NCBI RefSeq assembly: GCF_900188405.1
Contig: NZ_FZOF01000021.1
Location: 79,924 to 143,923, forward strand
Source of the DNA: Actinacidiphila glaucinigra
GTDB taxonomy: Bacteria > Actinomycetota > Actinomycetes > Streptomycetales > Streptomycetaceae
DNA: 64,000 bases
Reading direction: 5' to 3'
Positions 47,284 to 56,595 of this stretch are shown here, piece by piece. The notes below the pieces were generated by a model. The model saw only the letters and a program-made list of their open reading frames with translations. It did no database searches and was not told the DNA's origin. A program made the position numbers and the translations under genes. Numbering within the stretch: position 1 is the first letter of the stretch; each line of letters opens with the position of its first letter.

Positions 47284-48027
47284 TCAGCCGGTCATGTCGT
47301 ACTCGGCCCGGGCCTGGGTGAAACGGCCTGCGGCCAGGTCGTCCCGGCGGATCACCCAGTGGACAAGGCCCATGTCGCCTTCGACCACCGCGCTTCCGAT
47401 CTCCGCGAGCAGCACCCAGTCGCCCGGGCCGTGGTCGATGTCCATGACGGGATCGTTGTTCTCGACCCAGGGGTAGCCGCCGATCTGCACCGATCCGCCC
47501 GTCTGCATTTCGTCGGAGGTGTCCCACCACACCTCGCCCAGCTCGTCATTGTGCGGGAACCCCTCGATGTGGTCGCCGCGGTTGGGCAGCGAGGGATCGA
47601 TCGCCAGACGGAGATCTCCGCCCGGGTAGACCTTCGGCGGCCGCTCACCGCCCGGACCGCGTTCGGCAACCGGCCTGCCTGCCGGGACGTGGACGAGCCG
47701 GGACCAGTCGCGATCGTCGCCGTACGGGGCGTTTTCGGATGTTTCCGCGAAGAAGAGCAGCGTGCCCTCCTTCGGCAGCGGGAGGTCCGTCGCGCCCGGT
47801 GGGATGACCGCGAGGTCGACCGAGGCGAGGAACGGCAAGTTCGGCACGGGCTCGTCCTCGGGCATCGGCGGCAGCCCGCCGAGCCGTCCGGCCACCGGGC
47901 CGTCGGTCGGCTCCCCTGTGCCCAGCGACGCGCACGGACGGACGATTGTGCCGAGCCACCGCTCGACCTCGTCCTGCGGTATGCCAAGGCGGAGGGCTTC
48001 GTCGCGGAACGGATCCATCGATCTCAT
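47284..48027 (-). CDS. DUF1963 (YwqG-like) protein
   Basis: A 247-residue protein (start ATG 48027, alternative ATG 48018; no strong ribosome site). DUF1963 features are visible: GRLGGLPPMPEDEPVPNLP (the G-G-x-P block), LPFLASVDLAVIPPGATDLP, GTLLFFAETSENAPYGDD, the late IGGYPWVENNDPVMDI block, and the closing GDMGLVHWVIRRDDLAAGRF. Function in this family is unknown; some members occur near toxin-immunity loci. It stands alone here. Confidence 0.82.
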   Translation of the reverse strand: MRSMDPFRDEALRLGIPQDEVERWLGTIVRPCASLGTGEPTDGPVAGRLGGLPPMPEDEPVPNLPFLASVDLAVIPPGATDLPLPKEGTLLFFAETSENAPYGDDRDWSRLVHVPAGRPVAERGPGGERPPKVYPGGDLRLAIDPSLPNRGDHIEGFPHNDELGEVWWDTSDEMQTGGSVQIGGYPWVENNDPVMDIDHGPGDWVLLAEIGSAVVEGDMGLVHWVIRRDDLAAGRFTQARAEYDMTG

Positions 48028-48538
48028 CTTCACAGAATATCCAGGGGGTGATCCGGGTGGTCCCCGTTGCCCATCCAGGCTCGCCACCATGCGCCACAAA
48101 CCTCGCAAGACAGTCACACGCCGGTGCACCGGAAGGGGACGAGGAAGGTGCGGACGCGACACAGTGGGACATCAGGGCCTCCTGTCCTCGGCTGACTCGA
48201 CATCAGTGAGATGTTCAAGAGGCCCTGCTGCTATGCGCGGCCCAGCCTTGATCGCCTGAACAAGACCCGCTTGGACGGCAGTTCGAGCAAGACCCTGCCT
48301 TCCGGTTTGGGAATCGCTGCTCAGAGAAGGCCTTCCCCTGGCAAAGGGCAGCAGGCTCCGCGGCGTCTACGGGCCAGGTGGACGCCGCGGGTCGTACCGA
48401 AGAACACCACGTCGTCGGCACCCTTGGCTTTGACCGGTGGCAGCTGGCCTCCGCGCCATGATGCGGGACCGGGCATCACAGACTGGGCCGGGAAGCTGCA
48501 TCCCGCATCGCTCCCACTCCCACCGCTTGCCGCCCCGG
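48028..48538. other. Intergenic, no gene seen
   Basis: No supported gene. A minus-strand run ADDVVFFGTTRGVHLAR near 48375-48425 is protein-like but has no start and is soon interrupted. The promoter of the DUF1963 gene should be at the left end of the stretch. Confidence 0.25.
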
Positions 48539-49063
48539 CTACAGCTGTCGCGCCAGCAGCTTGATTGCCAAGTCGGTTAGCGCGTCGGGAGCCGGTGTCG
48601 CGTCCAGATCGGTTCCTGGCTCGTCCGGTTCGAGGGGTTCGAGGGTGGCGAGCTGCGAGTTGAGAAGCGAGCCTGGCATGAAGTGGCCGTGGCGCCCTCG
48701 GAGCCGGTCCGCCAGCAACTCGCGGTCGGCCGTCAGCTGCAGGAAGAAGATGCCCGGGCAGGCCGCTCGCAGAGTGTCCCGGTACCGTCGCTTGAGTGCG
48801 GAACATGCGACCACCGCACCGGTGCCCGCCGTGTCGTGCTCGTACAACCAGCGGCCGATGGACTCCAGCCAAGGCCGGCGATCGGTGTCGTCGAGAGGCG
48901 TGCCGGCCGACATCTTGGCGATGCCGGCCGGGGAGTGGAAGTCGTCGCCGTCCGCGAAGGGGACGCCCAGCCGCTGCGCCAATAAGCGTGCCACCGTGGT
49001 CTTGCCGGTCCCTGCGACGCCCGTGACCGCGACGCACGGGGGTCGACGCTCAAGGCGGCCCAT
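48539..49063 (-). CDS. gntK: Gluconokinase
   Basis: A 174-residue small kinase of the GntK type. The P-loop is CVAVTGVAGTGKTTVARLLA, followed by FADGDDFHSPAGIAKMSAGTPLDDTDR (split here: DGDDFHSPAGIAKMSAG and PLDDTDRRPWL), the gluconate-binding block, then VVACSALKRRYRDTLR and LRGRHGHFMPGSLLNSQLAT. It phosphorylates gluconate to 6-phosphogluconate, feeding the pentose phosphate pathway. ATG 49063 overlaps the end of the G6PDH-like gene by 14 nt, so it is the last gene of a coupled operon. Confidence 0.93.
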   Translation of the reverse strand: MGRLERRPPCVAVTGVAGTGKTTVARLLAQRLGVPFADGDDFHSPAGIAKMSAGTPLDDTDRRPWLESIGRWLYEHDTAGTGAVVACSALKRRYRDTLRAACPGIFFLQLTADRELLADRLRGRHGHFMPGSLLNSQLATLEPLEPDEPGTDLDATPAPDALTDLAIKLLARQL

Positions 49064-50492
49064 CAGACCCGTCACCCGGTAGCGCTTCGGGATGCAGCAG
49101 GTCGCTGCGCCGCCGTTGCGCGCCCTCGTGCGGCCGGGGAGGCGGTCCGTCGGAGCCGGCCGGGTACTCCTCCATCGGGACAAGGTTGTTCTCCCATGCG
49201 CTTAGCACGGGGGTCAGGACCCGCCATGCCTCTTCGGCCTCGTCGCCGCGGATGGACAGGGCAGGGTCGCCCTTCAGGACGTCCAGCAGGAGCCGGCCGT
49301 AGGCGGGCAGGTCGGGCGGTTCCATCCGTGCGGTCAGCGACAGCTGGGTGAGGTCCTGGGCGTGTGCGCCGATGCCCGTCATGTCGAGGGTCATCCCCTC
49401 CGGCTCCAGACCGAATCGGAGCACGTTGGGCAGGGCCTCTCCGTCGCGGCCGAAGGGCAGGTGGGGCACGGAGCGGAAGCGCACCGCGACCTCCTTGCGG
49501 TCCTGGCCGAGCGCCTTGCCGCTGCGCAGCCGGAACGTCGTCCCGGACCAGCGCCAGCTGTCCAGTTCCAGTTCGACCTCGGCGAAGGTCTCCGTGCACC
49601 GCCCGGGATCCACGCCCTCCTCGTCGATGTACGCGGGAATGCTGTGGTCGCCGATCCGGCCGGATAGGTAGCGCGCGCGGCGCGTGCGGTGCACGACGTC
49701 GTAGTCGGTGAGGAGCCTGACGGACCGCAGCACGTCGACCTTCCGGTCGCGCAGGTCGCGCTCGCCGAGGGTGATCGGGGGCTCCATGGCCACGAGGCAC
49801 AGGAGCTGCAGCAGGTGGTTCTGCACCATGTCCTTCAGCGCGCCGACGCCGTCGTAGTAGCCCGCCCGGCCTTCCAGGGCGAGGGTCTCGTCCCAGACGA
49901 TCTCTACCTCCGCGATGTGGGTGCTGTTCCAGATGGGCTCCAGCACCCGGTTGGCGAGTCGGCTTCCGAGCACGTTCTGGACGGTCGTCATGGCGAGGAA
50001 GTGGTCGACCCGGAACACCGCCTGCTCCGGCACGAGACCGACGAGCAGCCGGTTCAGTTCGCGCGCGCTCGCCAGGTCCTCGCCGAACGGCTTCTCCAGC
50101 ACGATCCGGCTGCCGTGCGGCAGGCCCGCGTCGTGCAGGGCGGTCACCATGTGCGGGAAGAGCGCAGGCGGAAGGGCCAAATAGACGGCGATCGGGTCGT
50201 CGCCGGCGACGACCGCGGCGACGTCGGCGGCGTTGGTGACGTCGGCCTGCCGGTAGCGCGCCGAGACCGCGACGGCCTCCCGGGCATCGGCGGGGCAGGA
50301 GCCTGCGTGACGGTCGAGCTGGTCGGCGCACCATTCGCGGAAGTGGTGCGTGTCCCAGTCCTCCCTGCTCGCGCCGGTCAGCTGGAAGCTGTCGCCGATG
50401 TGCCCCGCGGCCCGCAGGGCGGCGAGTGCCGGCAGCAGGTAGCGGGCGGTGAGGTCACCTGTGGCGCCGAAGACGGCGAGCCGATCGATCAT
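49050..50492 (-). CDS. zwf: Glucose-6-phosphate dehydrogenase-like protein
   Basis: A 480-residue protein. The NADP-binding start is intact (LAVFGATGDLTARYLLPALA), as is RIVLEKPFGEDLASARELN. The substrate motif normally read as RIDHYLGKE is RVDHFLAMTTVQN here. The His-Asp pair remains, but the Tyr is Phe and the phosphate-contacting Lys is Met. The C-terminal half is typical (HIAEVEIVWDETLALEGRAG, DMVQNHLLQLLCLVAMEPP, FRLRSGKALGQDRKEVAVRF). It may therefore act on another sugar or glucose itself, which would fit the gluconokinase behind it. ATG 50492 overlaps the GH15 stop (ATGA). Confidence 0.88.
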   Translation of the reverse strand: MIDRLAVFGATGDLTARYLLPALAALRAAGHIGDSFQLTGASREDWDTHHFREWCADQLDRHAGSCPADAREAVAVSARYRQADVTNAADVAAVVAGDDPIAVYLALPPALFPHMVTALHDAGLPHGSRIVLEKPFGEDLASARELNRLLVGLVPEQAVFRVDHFLAMTTVQNVLGSRLANRVLEPIWNSTHIAEVEIVWDETLALEGRAGYYDGVGALKDMVQNHLLQLLCLVAMEPPITLGERDLRDRKVDVLRSVRLLTDYDVVHRTRRARYLSGRIGDHSIPAYIDEEGVDPGRCTETFAEVELELDSWRWSGTTFRLRSGKALGQDRKEVAVRFRSVPHLPFGRDGEALPNVLRFGLEPEGMTLDMTGIGAHAQDLTQLSLTARMEPPDLPAYGRLLLDVLKGDPALSIRGDEAEEAWRVLTPVLSAWENNLVPMEEYPAGSDGPPPRPHEGAQRRRSDLLHPEALPGDGSDGPP

Positions 50493-52357
50493 GTCCGGGC
50501 GCCTGGCTTCGCCCGGGCGAGGTTCACGCCGCTGGCGATGATCCCGATATGGCTGAAAGCCTGGGGGAAGTTGCCCATGAAGTCTCCAGTGGTGGGGTCG
50601 ATCTGCTCCGGCAGCAACCCGAGCGGGCTCGTGCGGGCGCACAGCGAGGTGTACAGCTCCTCGGCCTCGTCGATACGGCCCTGTGCGGCCAGGTTGTCGG
50701 CCAGCCAGAAACTGCACAGCACGAAGGCGCCCTCGTCACCGGGCAGGCCGTCGGGCGACTCCTCGTGCAAGTAGCGGAAGAGCAGTCCGTCGCCGGCCGA
50801 CAGGCGCTCGGCAATAGCCGCGGTGGTCGCCGTCATCCGTGGGTGTCCGGCCGGCACCACATGGCGCAGCGGAAGCGCGAGCAGGCTCGCGTCGAGCACT
50901 CCGCCGCCGTCCAGATGCGCGCTCAGGGTCTGCGCGTCCTCGTCCCAAGACTCCTCCAGGATGAGTCGGCGCAGCCGATCGGCCGAGGCGCGCCAGGACG
51001 TGGTCGGTCCGGGCAGGCCGAGCCGCTCACCGATGGCCGCGGCCCGGTCCAGGGCAACCTGGCACATCGCGGCCGAGTACGTGAACACCCGGCCGTCGCT
51101 GCGCACCTCCCAGATTCCCTGGTCCGGCTGGCGCCACGCCTGCTCTGCGGCGTCCGCCAGCCCCGCCAGGCCCGCCCACAGCGCGGGCTGCACCTGCCTG
51201 CCCGAGCGCAGCCACTGGTCGGTGCGCAGCCACTGGTCGGCGCAGTCCAGGATCTCGCCGTACACGTCGTGCTGGCGCTGGTCGGCCGCGCCGTTTCCCC
51301 ACCGCACTGGGGCCGAGCGGCGGTACCCCTCCAACTCGGTGTCCTCGATTTCGTCGGGTACGGGGCCGCCGTCGAGGTTGTACATGATCCGGGGGCTGCG
51401 GCTTTGCTCGACGGCGTCCAGGACCCAGCCGAGGAAGGCGTCTGCCTCGCCGGTGAAGCCGATGCGCCGCAGGGCGAACACGGCGTAGGCGGCGTCCCGG
51501 ATCCAGGCGTAGCGGTAGTCCCAGTTCCGCACTCCCCCGACCGGCGCGGGCAGGGAGGAGGTGAGTGCCGCGACCAGGGCGCCGTTGGCCCAGTCGTCGC
51601 ACACCTTCAAGGTGATGGCGGCGCGCCGGACCAGGGCCTCTTGGGGGCCGGAGTAGTGGAAGTGCTTCATCCAGCGTCGCCACGCCTGCGCGGTGTCCGC
51701 CAGTGTTGCTTCGGCTTCGAACCTGTGGTGGCGATGGAAGCGGCCCCAGGACAGGACGAGGTCGAGGTGTTCGCCCTGCCTGAGGTCGTGGATGCTGTGC
51801 AGGCCGGTCAAAGGATGGTTGGAGCGCAGGTGCAGGCGCAGGTCCGGTCGCCGCGAGGGTCTCAGCTGCAGGCCGCTGAACAACGTCTGCGCCGCGCAGC
51901 CGCCACGGGGTTCCACCGTCACCTGCAGGCGGACGTGTCCGGACAGGACCACGGCGGAGCGGACGAGTTCGTGCCGTCCAGCTGGAAGGTCGTCGGAGAG
52001 GTCGGCGCCGGGCCGCACGGTCAGCGCGTCCGTGACGCGCACCAGACCGGTGGCAGTGCGCATCTCGGTGATCAGTACACCGGTGTCGGGCTCGTAGCGC
52101 TGCCGGGCCTCGACCAGGTCCTCGGGCGTCACCGTGAAGTGCCCGCCGCGGGCGCGGTCGAGCAGGCCGCAGAACAGCGGATCGGAGTCGAACCGGGGCA
52201 GGCACATCCAGGCAATCGACCCGTCCAGGCCGACCAGCGCGGCCGTCGAACCGTCCCCGATGACGCCGAGGTCCTCCAGCGGCAGGTAGCCCTGCCGCCT
52301 GCGGACTGGGCGGAATGGGGGATCGGGATCGTGCACGGCTCCTCGCTTCCGCATCAT
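50489..52357 (-). CDS. Glycoside hydrolase family 15 protein (glucoamylase/trehalase type)
   Basis: A 622-residue cytoplasmic protein; ATG 52357 is used. The N-terminal beta-sandwich has YLPLEDLGVIGDGSTAALVG and GSIAWMCLPRFDSDPLFCGL. The (alpha/alpha)6 barrel has RNWDYRYAWIRDAAYAVFAL, a first acid region IEDTELEGYRRSAPVRWGN, and the second acid LLPEQIDPTTGDFMGNFPQA. These are the GH15 signatures of actinobacterial enzymes acting on alpha-linked glucans or trehalose. There is no signal peptide, so the substrate is probably intracellular (glycogen-derived glucans or trehalose) and would release glucose for the next two enzymes. Confidence 0.9.
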   Translation of the reverse strand: MMRKRGAVHDPDPPFRPVRRRQGYLPLEDLGVIGDGSTAALVGLDGSIAWMCLPRFDSDPLFCGLLDRARGGHFTVTPEDLVEARQRYEPDTGVLITEMRTATGLVRVTDALTVRPGADLSDDLPAGRHELVRSAVVLSGHVRLQVTVEPRGGCAAQTLFSGLQLRPSRRPDLRLHLRSNHPLTGLHSIHDLRQGEHLDLVLSWGRFHRHHRFEAEATLADTAQAWRRWMKHFHYSGPQEALVRRAAITLKVCDDWANGALVAALTSSLPAPVGGVRNWDYRYAWIRDAAYAVFALRRIGFTGEADAFLGWVLDAVEQSRSPRIMYNLDGGPVPDEIEDTELEGYRRSAPVRWGNGAADQRQHDVYGEILDCADQWLRTDQWLRSGRQVQPALWAGLAGLADAAEQAWRQPDQGIWEVRSDGRVFTYSAAMCQVALDRAAAIGERLGLPGPTTSWRASADRLRRLILEESWDEDAQTLSAHLDGGGVLDASLLALPLRHVVPAGHPRMTATTAAIAERLSAGDGLLFRYLHEESPDGLPGDEGAFVLCSFWLADNLAAQGRIDEAEELYTSLCARTSPLGLLPEQIDPTTGDFMGNFPQAFSHIGIIASGVNLARAKPGART

Positions 52358-52401
52358 CGCGCACCGTCCGCGGTGCTGTATCACGTCGGGGACGGCACCA
52401 G

Positions 52402-53451
52402 CTAGAAGGTGATCAGCACCTTCACCACGTCTTCGAGCTTCTTGTCCGCGACCTCGAAAGCCCGCTCCATGTCGTCAAAGTGGAACGTGTGGGTGGTCAT
52501 GGGCGTCGGATCGAGGCGCTTCGCCTCCAGCAAGCGCAGCAGCCGTTCCATGCGGAGCCGGCCGCCGGGGCACAGTCCGGTCGCGATCGTCTTGTCCGCC
52601 ATGCCGACGCCCCATTCGACACGGGGAATACGCACGAACTCGCCCTCGCCGAAGTAGCCGATGACGGAGACAGTGCCGCCGGGCTTGGTGACTTTAACGG
52701 CCGTCTGGAAGGTGATGTCCGCGCCCAGTGCCTCGATGGCGGTGTCGACCCCCTGGCCGCCGGTCAGCTCGTGGATCCGCTCCACGACGTCCTCGCTGGT
52801 GAAATCCACGATCTCGTCGGCGCCGTACTCTCGGGCCAGCTTCTGCCGGCTCGCGACCGATTCGACGCCGATGACCCGGCCGGCGCCGCGGAGCCTGGCC
52901 CCCGCGGTGGCCATCAGACCCACCGGTCCCTGCGCGAGCACGGCCACGGTTCCGCCGATCGGGATGTTTCCCTTCTCCGCTCCCATGAATCCCGTCGACA
53001 GCATGTCGGCGCAGTAGACCGCCACATCGTCGTCGATGGCATCGGGAATCCTGGCGAGATTGGCATCGGCGTCATTGACGTGGAAGTACTCCGCGAAGAC
53101 ACCGTCCTTGGAATTCGCGAACTTGAAGCCGCCAAGCGGGCCACCGGACTGTGACGGGAACCCGTTCTGGGAGGCCAGGTCACCCCAGTCGGGAGTGATG
53201 GCGCCCACCAGCACCCGGTCGCCGGGCCGGAAGTCCTTCACCTCGCTGCCCACGGCATGCACGGTGCCCACCGCCTCATGGCCCAGCGTCAGGTTCTCCC
53301 GCGGGCCGATGCCCCCTTGAACAGTATGGGAATCGGATGTACAGATCAGGGCCCTGGTCGTCTTGACCACGGCGTCACCCGGACCAGGCTCCGGCACGGG
53401 CTTGTCCATGAAACCCACCCGACCGATCTCCTTCATCACGAACGCCTTCAT
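52402..53451 (-). CDS. Zinc-dependent secondary alcohol dehydrogenase
   Basis: 349 residues; ATG 53451 follows GGAAGGACAGG. It matches the tetrameric secondary ADH type of Thermoanaerobacter and Clostridium beijerinckii. The catalytic zinc ligands would be Cys in LICTSDSHTV, His in LGHEAVGTVH and Asp in YCADMLSTGFMGAEKGNIP. The structural four-Cys loop is absent, also as in that type. The Rossmann motif is VLAQGPVGLMATAGARLRGA; an acidic GVESVASRQ after strand two favours NAD over NADP, unlike the clostridial enzyme. It is 44 bp ahead of GH15 and probably the first gene of the operon. Confidence 0.88.
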   Translation of the reverse strand: MKAFVMKEIGRVGFMDKPVPEPGPGDAVVKTTRALICTSDSHTVQGGIGPRENLTLGHEAVGTVHAVGSEVKDFRPGDRVLVGAITPDWGDLASQNGFPSQSGGPLGGFKFANSKDGVFAEYFHVNDADANLARIPDAIDDDVAVYCADMLSTGFMGAEKGNIPIGGTVAVLAQGPVGLMATAGARLRGAGRVIGVESVASRQKLAREYGADEIVDFTSEDVVERIHELTGGQGVDTAIEALGADITFQTAVKVTKPGGTVSVIGYFGEGEFVRIPRVEWGVGMADKTIATGLCPGGRLRMERLLRLLEAKRLDPTPMTTHTFHFDDMERAFEVADKKLEDVVKVLITF

Positions 53452-54041
53452 CCGCCTGTCCTTCCTCCCGGGGCCACGGTTGTCCCGGCAACAGCGAGCC
53501 GGCCAACTCGGCTCCGCACCCGGCATCAGCCGTCACTCCTGCCACTGTCCCAAGTCCCCAGACTGCTCGCGACCCGACCGCACCACGGCTCCCGGTGCCT
53601 GGACAACGCGTGTCATCCGGGTCGGACCTCGCCGGAAGCCATCCTGCTGAACCCGCCCGCGGCAACAGCGGCCGTGAACAAGCGCATGGTCCATGCGCGA
53701 CTGCGCACGGATCTCACACACGTCATAGCCATGTAGTAATAAGTAATCAACTGAAAGCATCTCGCCACGCCGGGTAGCGGGCCTCTCTCACCAGGGGCAG
53801 ACACGCGAGCTTCACCAGAAGCAACCCCTACCTAGCGGCCTCCCGCCTGCCATGGCACCGCTCCCACACGCCGTCCCCGACCCGCAGGGCCGCCGTGGCC
53901 CGCCGGGGGGATTCCCGCCGCCACAACCGCCACCAGACCGCCAACCGCTCGGGCGCTGCCGCACCCCCGGGTGTGCGGGGGCGATGGTCGGTCTCGCCGC
54001 TGGGCAACCTCGGCCAACTGCGGCTGGAGGGCCGGGTAGGT
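53452..54041. other. Intergenic, no gene seen
   Basis: The stretch holds the upstream region of the ADH operon, with an AT-rich patch at 53730-53760 (CATGTAGTAATAAGTAATC) that is a plausible promoter site, and GC-rich low-complexity sequence further right. No frame is supported. Confidence 0.3.
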
Positions 54042-54476
54042 TCAGTGGCCGCCGCTCGTTCCGACATGGAACCTCGTCAGCGCGAACACGATGATGAGGT
54101 CGAGGACCATCACGGGAATGGCCCATGCCGGGTAGTACGGCACGAACATGAACTGGGTGATCAGGCTGATTCCTGCCACCGCTGCCCCGGCCCCACGACC
54201 CCAGCTTTTGTTCATCAGGACTCCGAGGCCGGCAACGACGAGCGCCACTCCGACGACGAGGTGGATCACGCCCCAAGCGGTCAGGTCGAACCGGTAGGCG
54301 TAGCGCGACGACGTCGCGAGCACCGTGTCCTTCGCGATAGCGGAAGCGCCCATCAGGATGCTGAGCGGGCCACTGAGCATCAGCAAGGCCCCGGCGGCCA
54401 GGGACGGGCCACTGAGCGTCTTGCTGCTGCTCTCAGGTCCCCCGAGGCCTTGCCGCGAGTTGGGCATCGCTGCCAT
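54042..54476 (-). CDS. DUF7144-type four-helix membrane protein
   Basis: ATG 54476 has GGAAGG upstream and gives 144 residues with four hydrophobic segments: LAAGALLMLSGPLSILMGAS, AWGVIHLVVGVALVVAGLGV, GAGAAVAGISLITQFMFVPY and WAIPVMVLDLIIVFALTRFH. The motif YPAWAIPVMVLDLIIVFALT is characteristic of the small Streptomyces membrane family often annotated DUF7144. Function unknown. The right-hand IS4 element is inserted about 215 bp upstream of its start and may have separated it from its promoter. Confidence 0.72.
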   Translation of the reverse strand: MAAMPNSRQGLGGPESSSKTLSGPSLAAGALLMLSGPLSILMGASAIAKDTVLATSSRYAYRFDLTAWGVIHLVVGVALVVAGLGVLMNKSWGRGAGAAVAGISLITQFMFVPYYPAWAIPVMVLDLIIVFALTRFHVGTSGGH

Positions 54477-54692
54477 GACCGTCGCCTTCCTGTCAGGCGC
54501 GGTCACCCGCGCACACTGCCCGTGCAACGGCGGCCACGCTTCTCTGACAGGATCACCAGATTCTTGCGACACCGCGACTGCAGCCCGCCAGGGGAAGGAC
54601 ATGGACACCTCTCGGCCAGCGCGTATCGATCGACAGGCCGCCGAGCTGATCCGGTCCCGCGATCCGGGTACTGGCACCGACGGGCCTTGACC

Positions 54693-54730
54693 CAAGGCCG
54701 GGTAGTTAACGTATTTGCGCTGGTGGCAAG
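54693..54730 (+). repeat. IS4-type left inverted repeat
   Basis: This 38-bp arm is identical to the reverse complement of 56428-56465. It includes the start of the transposase 3' end region, and the stop codon of the transposase (54706-54708) lies inside it. Confidence 0.9.
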
Positions 54731-56340
54731 GGGTCATTCTGGCTGGTGTAGGTGGCGGGTCCGGCCTTGTGGATGAGTCCCTGACTGGCCCATCGGTCGA
54801 GTTGTCGGCGCATGGTGCCCAGGGTGACGTCGTCGAGGTGGCGGGCGAGGTCTCGTGGGTGCCAGTTGCGGTTGGGTTCGGTGTCGAGGATGTCCAGGAC
54901 GCGCTGTCGGCGGCGGTCGTCCGGCCGGGTGTGGCGGTCGTCGTGTGAGGTGGCGGGCAGTTCAGGCTCGGGTGCGAGGATGGCGATGGCCAGGCCGGTG
55001 ACGGTGCGGCTGGTGTCCGGACGGCCGTCGTCTTTGCGGTCGTGGTAGCGGGAGATGGGCGACTTGACCTTGCGGGTGCTGACGCGGGGCCGCCTGGGCG
55101 GGAGGAGCGCGGCCAAGATCCGCCGGCCGATGACGCCGGGCGTCCCGCGGCCGGTGATGCCTTCGGCCTGGAGCACCAGGTCCCGGGCGGTGTGAAGGGC
55201 GATGGTGAAGCCGCAGCGGTCCGGGTCTGTGCCGGGCCGGGACTCGGCGGCCTCCACCATGACCGTTCGCAGGGCTTGGTAGAGCGTGAGCATGGCCCAC
55301 ATCTCCTGCTCGACGCCGACCGGGTCGCCCGAGCGAAGCACCCGGCCCTGCCAGAGGGTGTGCCGCAACGCGAAATACGCGGTCTCGTGCTCCCACCGCT
55401 GGTGGTAGAGGGTGACCAGGGCCGAGGCGGGGTAGCGGCGGGCGTCGGTCAAGGTGGTGGCGAGTCGGTAGGAGCCGGTGAACGAGGTGCCGTCCTTGCA
55501 GGTCACGGTGATTTTGGCTTCGACGATGCGGACCGGGACGGTGCCCAGGACGGACAGGTAGGAGCCGTCGCCGAGACGGGCCAGAACTGGAGTGCGGCGG
55601 TTGGTGCGCAGCCGGCCCAGGAACTGGGCGCCAGTGTCGGCCACGTTAGCCAGGAAGGCGTTGGCGTCGAAGCCTTTGTCCCATAAGACCAGCATGTCGG
55701 GGCGGAGGTGGTGCAGCAGCCGACGGGCGTAGTCGGTTTCACCGACGCTGGTGGGGCCGAAGACCGCACCGATCAGGGCCCGAGTGCCGGTCTCCACCAA
55801 AGTCATCAGCTCCACCATCGGGTAGCCGCCGCGGCTCTGCGGTCCGAACCGGTCCACATTCCGGTCGCTCTCGGGGACCTTGATAGAACTGCAGCCGTCG
55901 AAGGAGACAGTGCGGAAGGGCCCGAACCGCACACCGCGCGTCTTCGGCCGGGCCAGCGGCCCCGCCAGGATGTCAAAAAGACGCCGCATCGGGACGGTAC
56001 CGACCCGGCGGCGCAGGTCCCGCAGGGCCTTCGCGGTCGGCCACACGGTCTCCAGCCCTGCCCCTGCCAGGGCCGCGGTCAGTTTCTGCCACACCAGCCG
56101 GTAGCCGACCTCCGGGAACAGGCACATCGCAAGCACGAAATAGACGCCCACCCGAGAGGGCAGGTCCCGCAGCCGGCGTTGCACGGTCAGCGTCTCTTCC
56201 AGGACGGCGTCAATGAGATCGAACGGCAGTACCTGGGTCAGCTCGCCCAAGTGGCCGGGAGCGAACCGCCCGCCGGCGACCGTGAACTCGCGGGACACGG
56301 TCGTCAGACCGGAGGGCAGGGCACAATGACGTGCATGCAA
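54706..56340 (-). CDS. IS4-family DDE transposase with C-terminal winged helix
   Basis: About 544 residues. The N-terminus is of the IS4 transposase N-terminal type (LPSRVGVYFVLAMCLFPEVG). The DDE core has the first Asp in RTVSFDGCSSIKVPESDRN, the second in MLVLWDKGFDANAFLA, and the Y-2-R-3-E-6-R form of the YREK signature in YHQRWEHETAYFALRHTL. After the core, residues about 470-535 add a winged-helix-like domain (RRRQRVLDILDTEPNRNWHP, LGTMRRQLDRWASQGLIHKA), possibly an end-binding module. The start may be the internal GTG reading VSREFTVAGGRFAPG. Confidence 0.88.
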   Translation of the reverse strand: MHARHCALPSGLTTVSREFTVAGGRFAPGHLGELTQVLPFDLIDAVLEETLTVQRRLRDLPSRVGVYFVLAMCLFPEVGYRLVWQKLTAALAGAGLETVWPTAKALRDLRRRVGTVPMRRLFDILAGPLARPKTRGVRFGPFRTVSFDGCSSIKVPESDRNVDRFGPQSRGGYPMVELMTLVETGTRALIGAVFGPTSVGETDYARRLLHHLRPDMLVLWDKGFDANAFLANVADTGAQFLGRLRTNRRTPVLARLGDGSYLSVLGTVPVRIVEAKITVTCKDGTSFTGSYRLATTLTDARRYPASALVTLYHQRWEHETAYFALRHTLWQGRVLRSGDPVGVEQEMWAMLTLYQALRTVMVEAAESRPGTDPDRCGFTIALHTARDLVLQAEGITGRGTPGVIGRRILAALLPPRRPRVSTRKVKSPISRYHDRKDDGRPDTSRTVTGLAIAILAPEPELPATSHDDRHTRPDDRRRQRVLDILDTEPNRNWHPRDLARHLDDVTLGTMRRQLDRWASQGLIHKAGPATYTSQNDPLPPAQIR

Positions 56341-56427
56341 CGGAGCTCCGAAAGTGGCAGACAGTCTTGGCGGACTACCTGCTCCAACGGGGCTCCGTCG
56401 CTCATGTTCCGGACCGTCACCAGCTCG

Positions 56428-56465
56428 CTTGCCACCAGCGCAAATACGTTAACTACCCGGCCTTG
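56428..56465 (-). repeat. IS4-type right inverted repeat
   Basis: Partner of the repeat at 54693-54730, with all 38 positions matching in reverse complement. Confidence 0.9.
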
Positions 56466-56595
56466 AATCAAGCCCACTGGCGGGCTAGGTCAATGTGGGC
56501 ATACAGGGCTCCTTCCACACCGTGGCCAAGGCATACCAATCGGACGTCAGCGTTGCCTGTCCAGAGTGACGACGGCCCTACTGATGCGTCGGCGG

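Larger units (their letters stand above)
54693..56465 (-). mobile_element. IS4-type insertion sequence with perfect 38-bp inverted repeats
   Basis: Inverted repeats of 38 bp match at every position (54693-54730 and 56428-56465; start CAAGGCCGGGTAGTTAACG). A few further bases outside are similar (TTGA), so the true ends may lie up to about 8 bp further out and I cannot fix a target duplication. One transposase gene fills the interior on the minus strand. Repeats and frame are intact, so the copy may be active. Confidence 0.85.
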
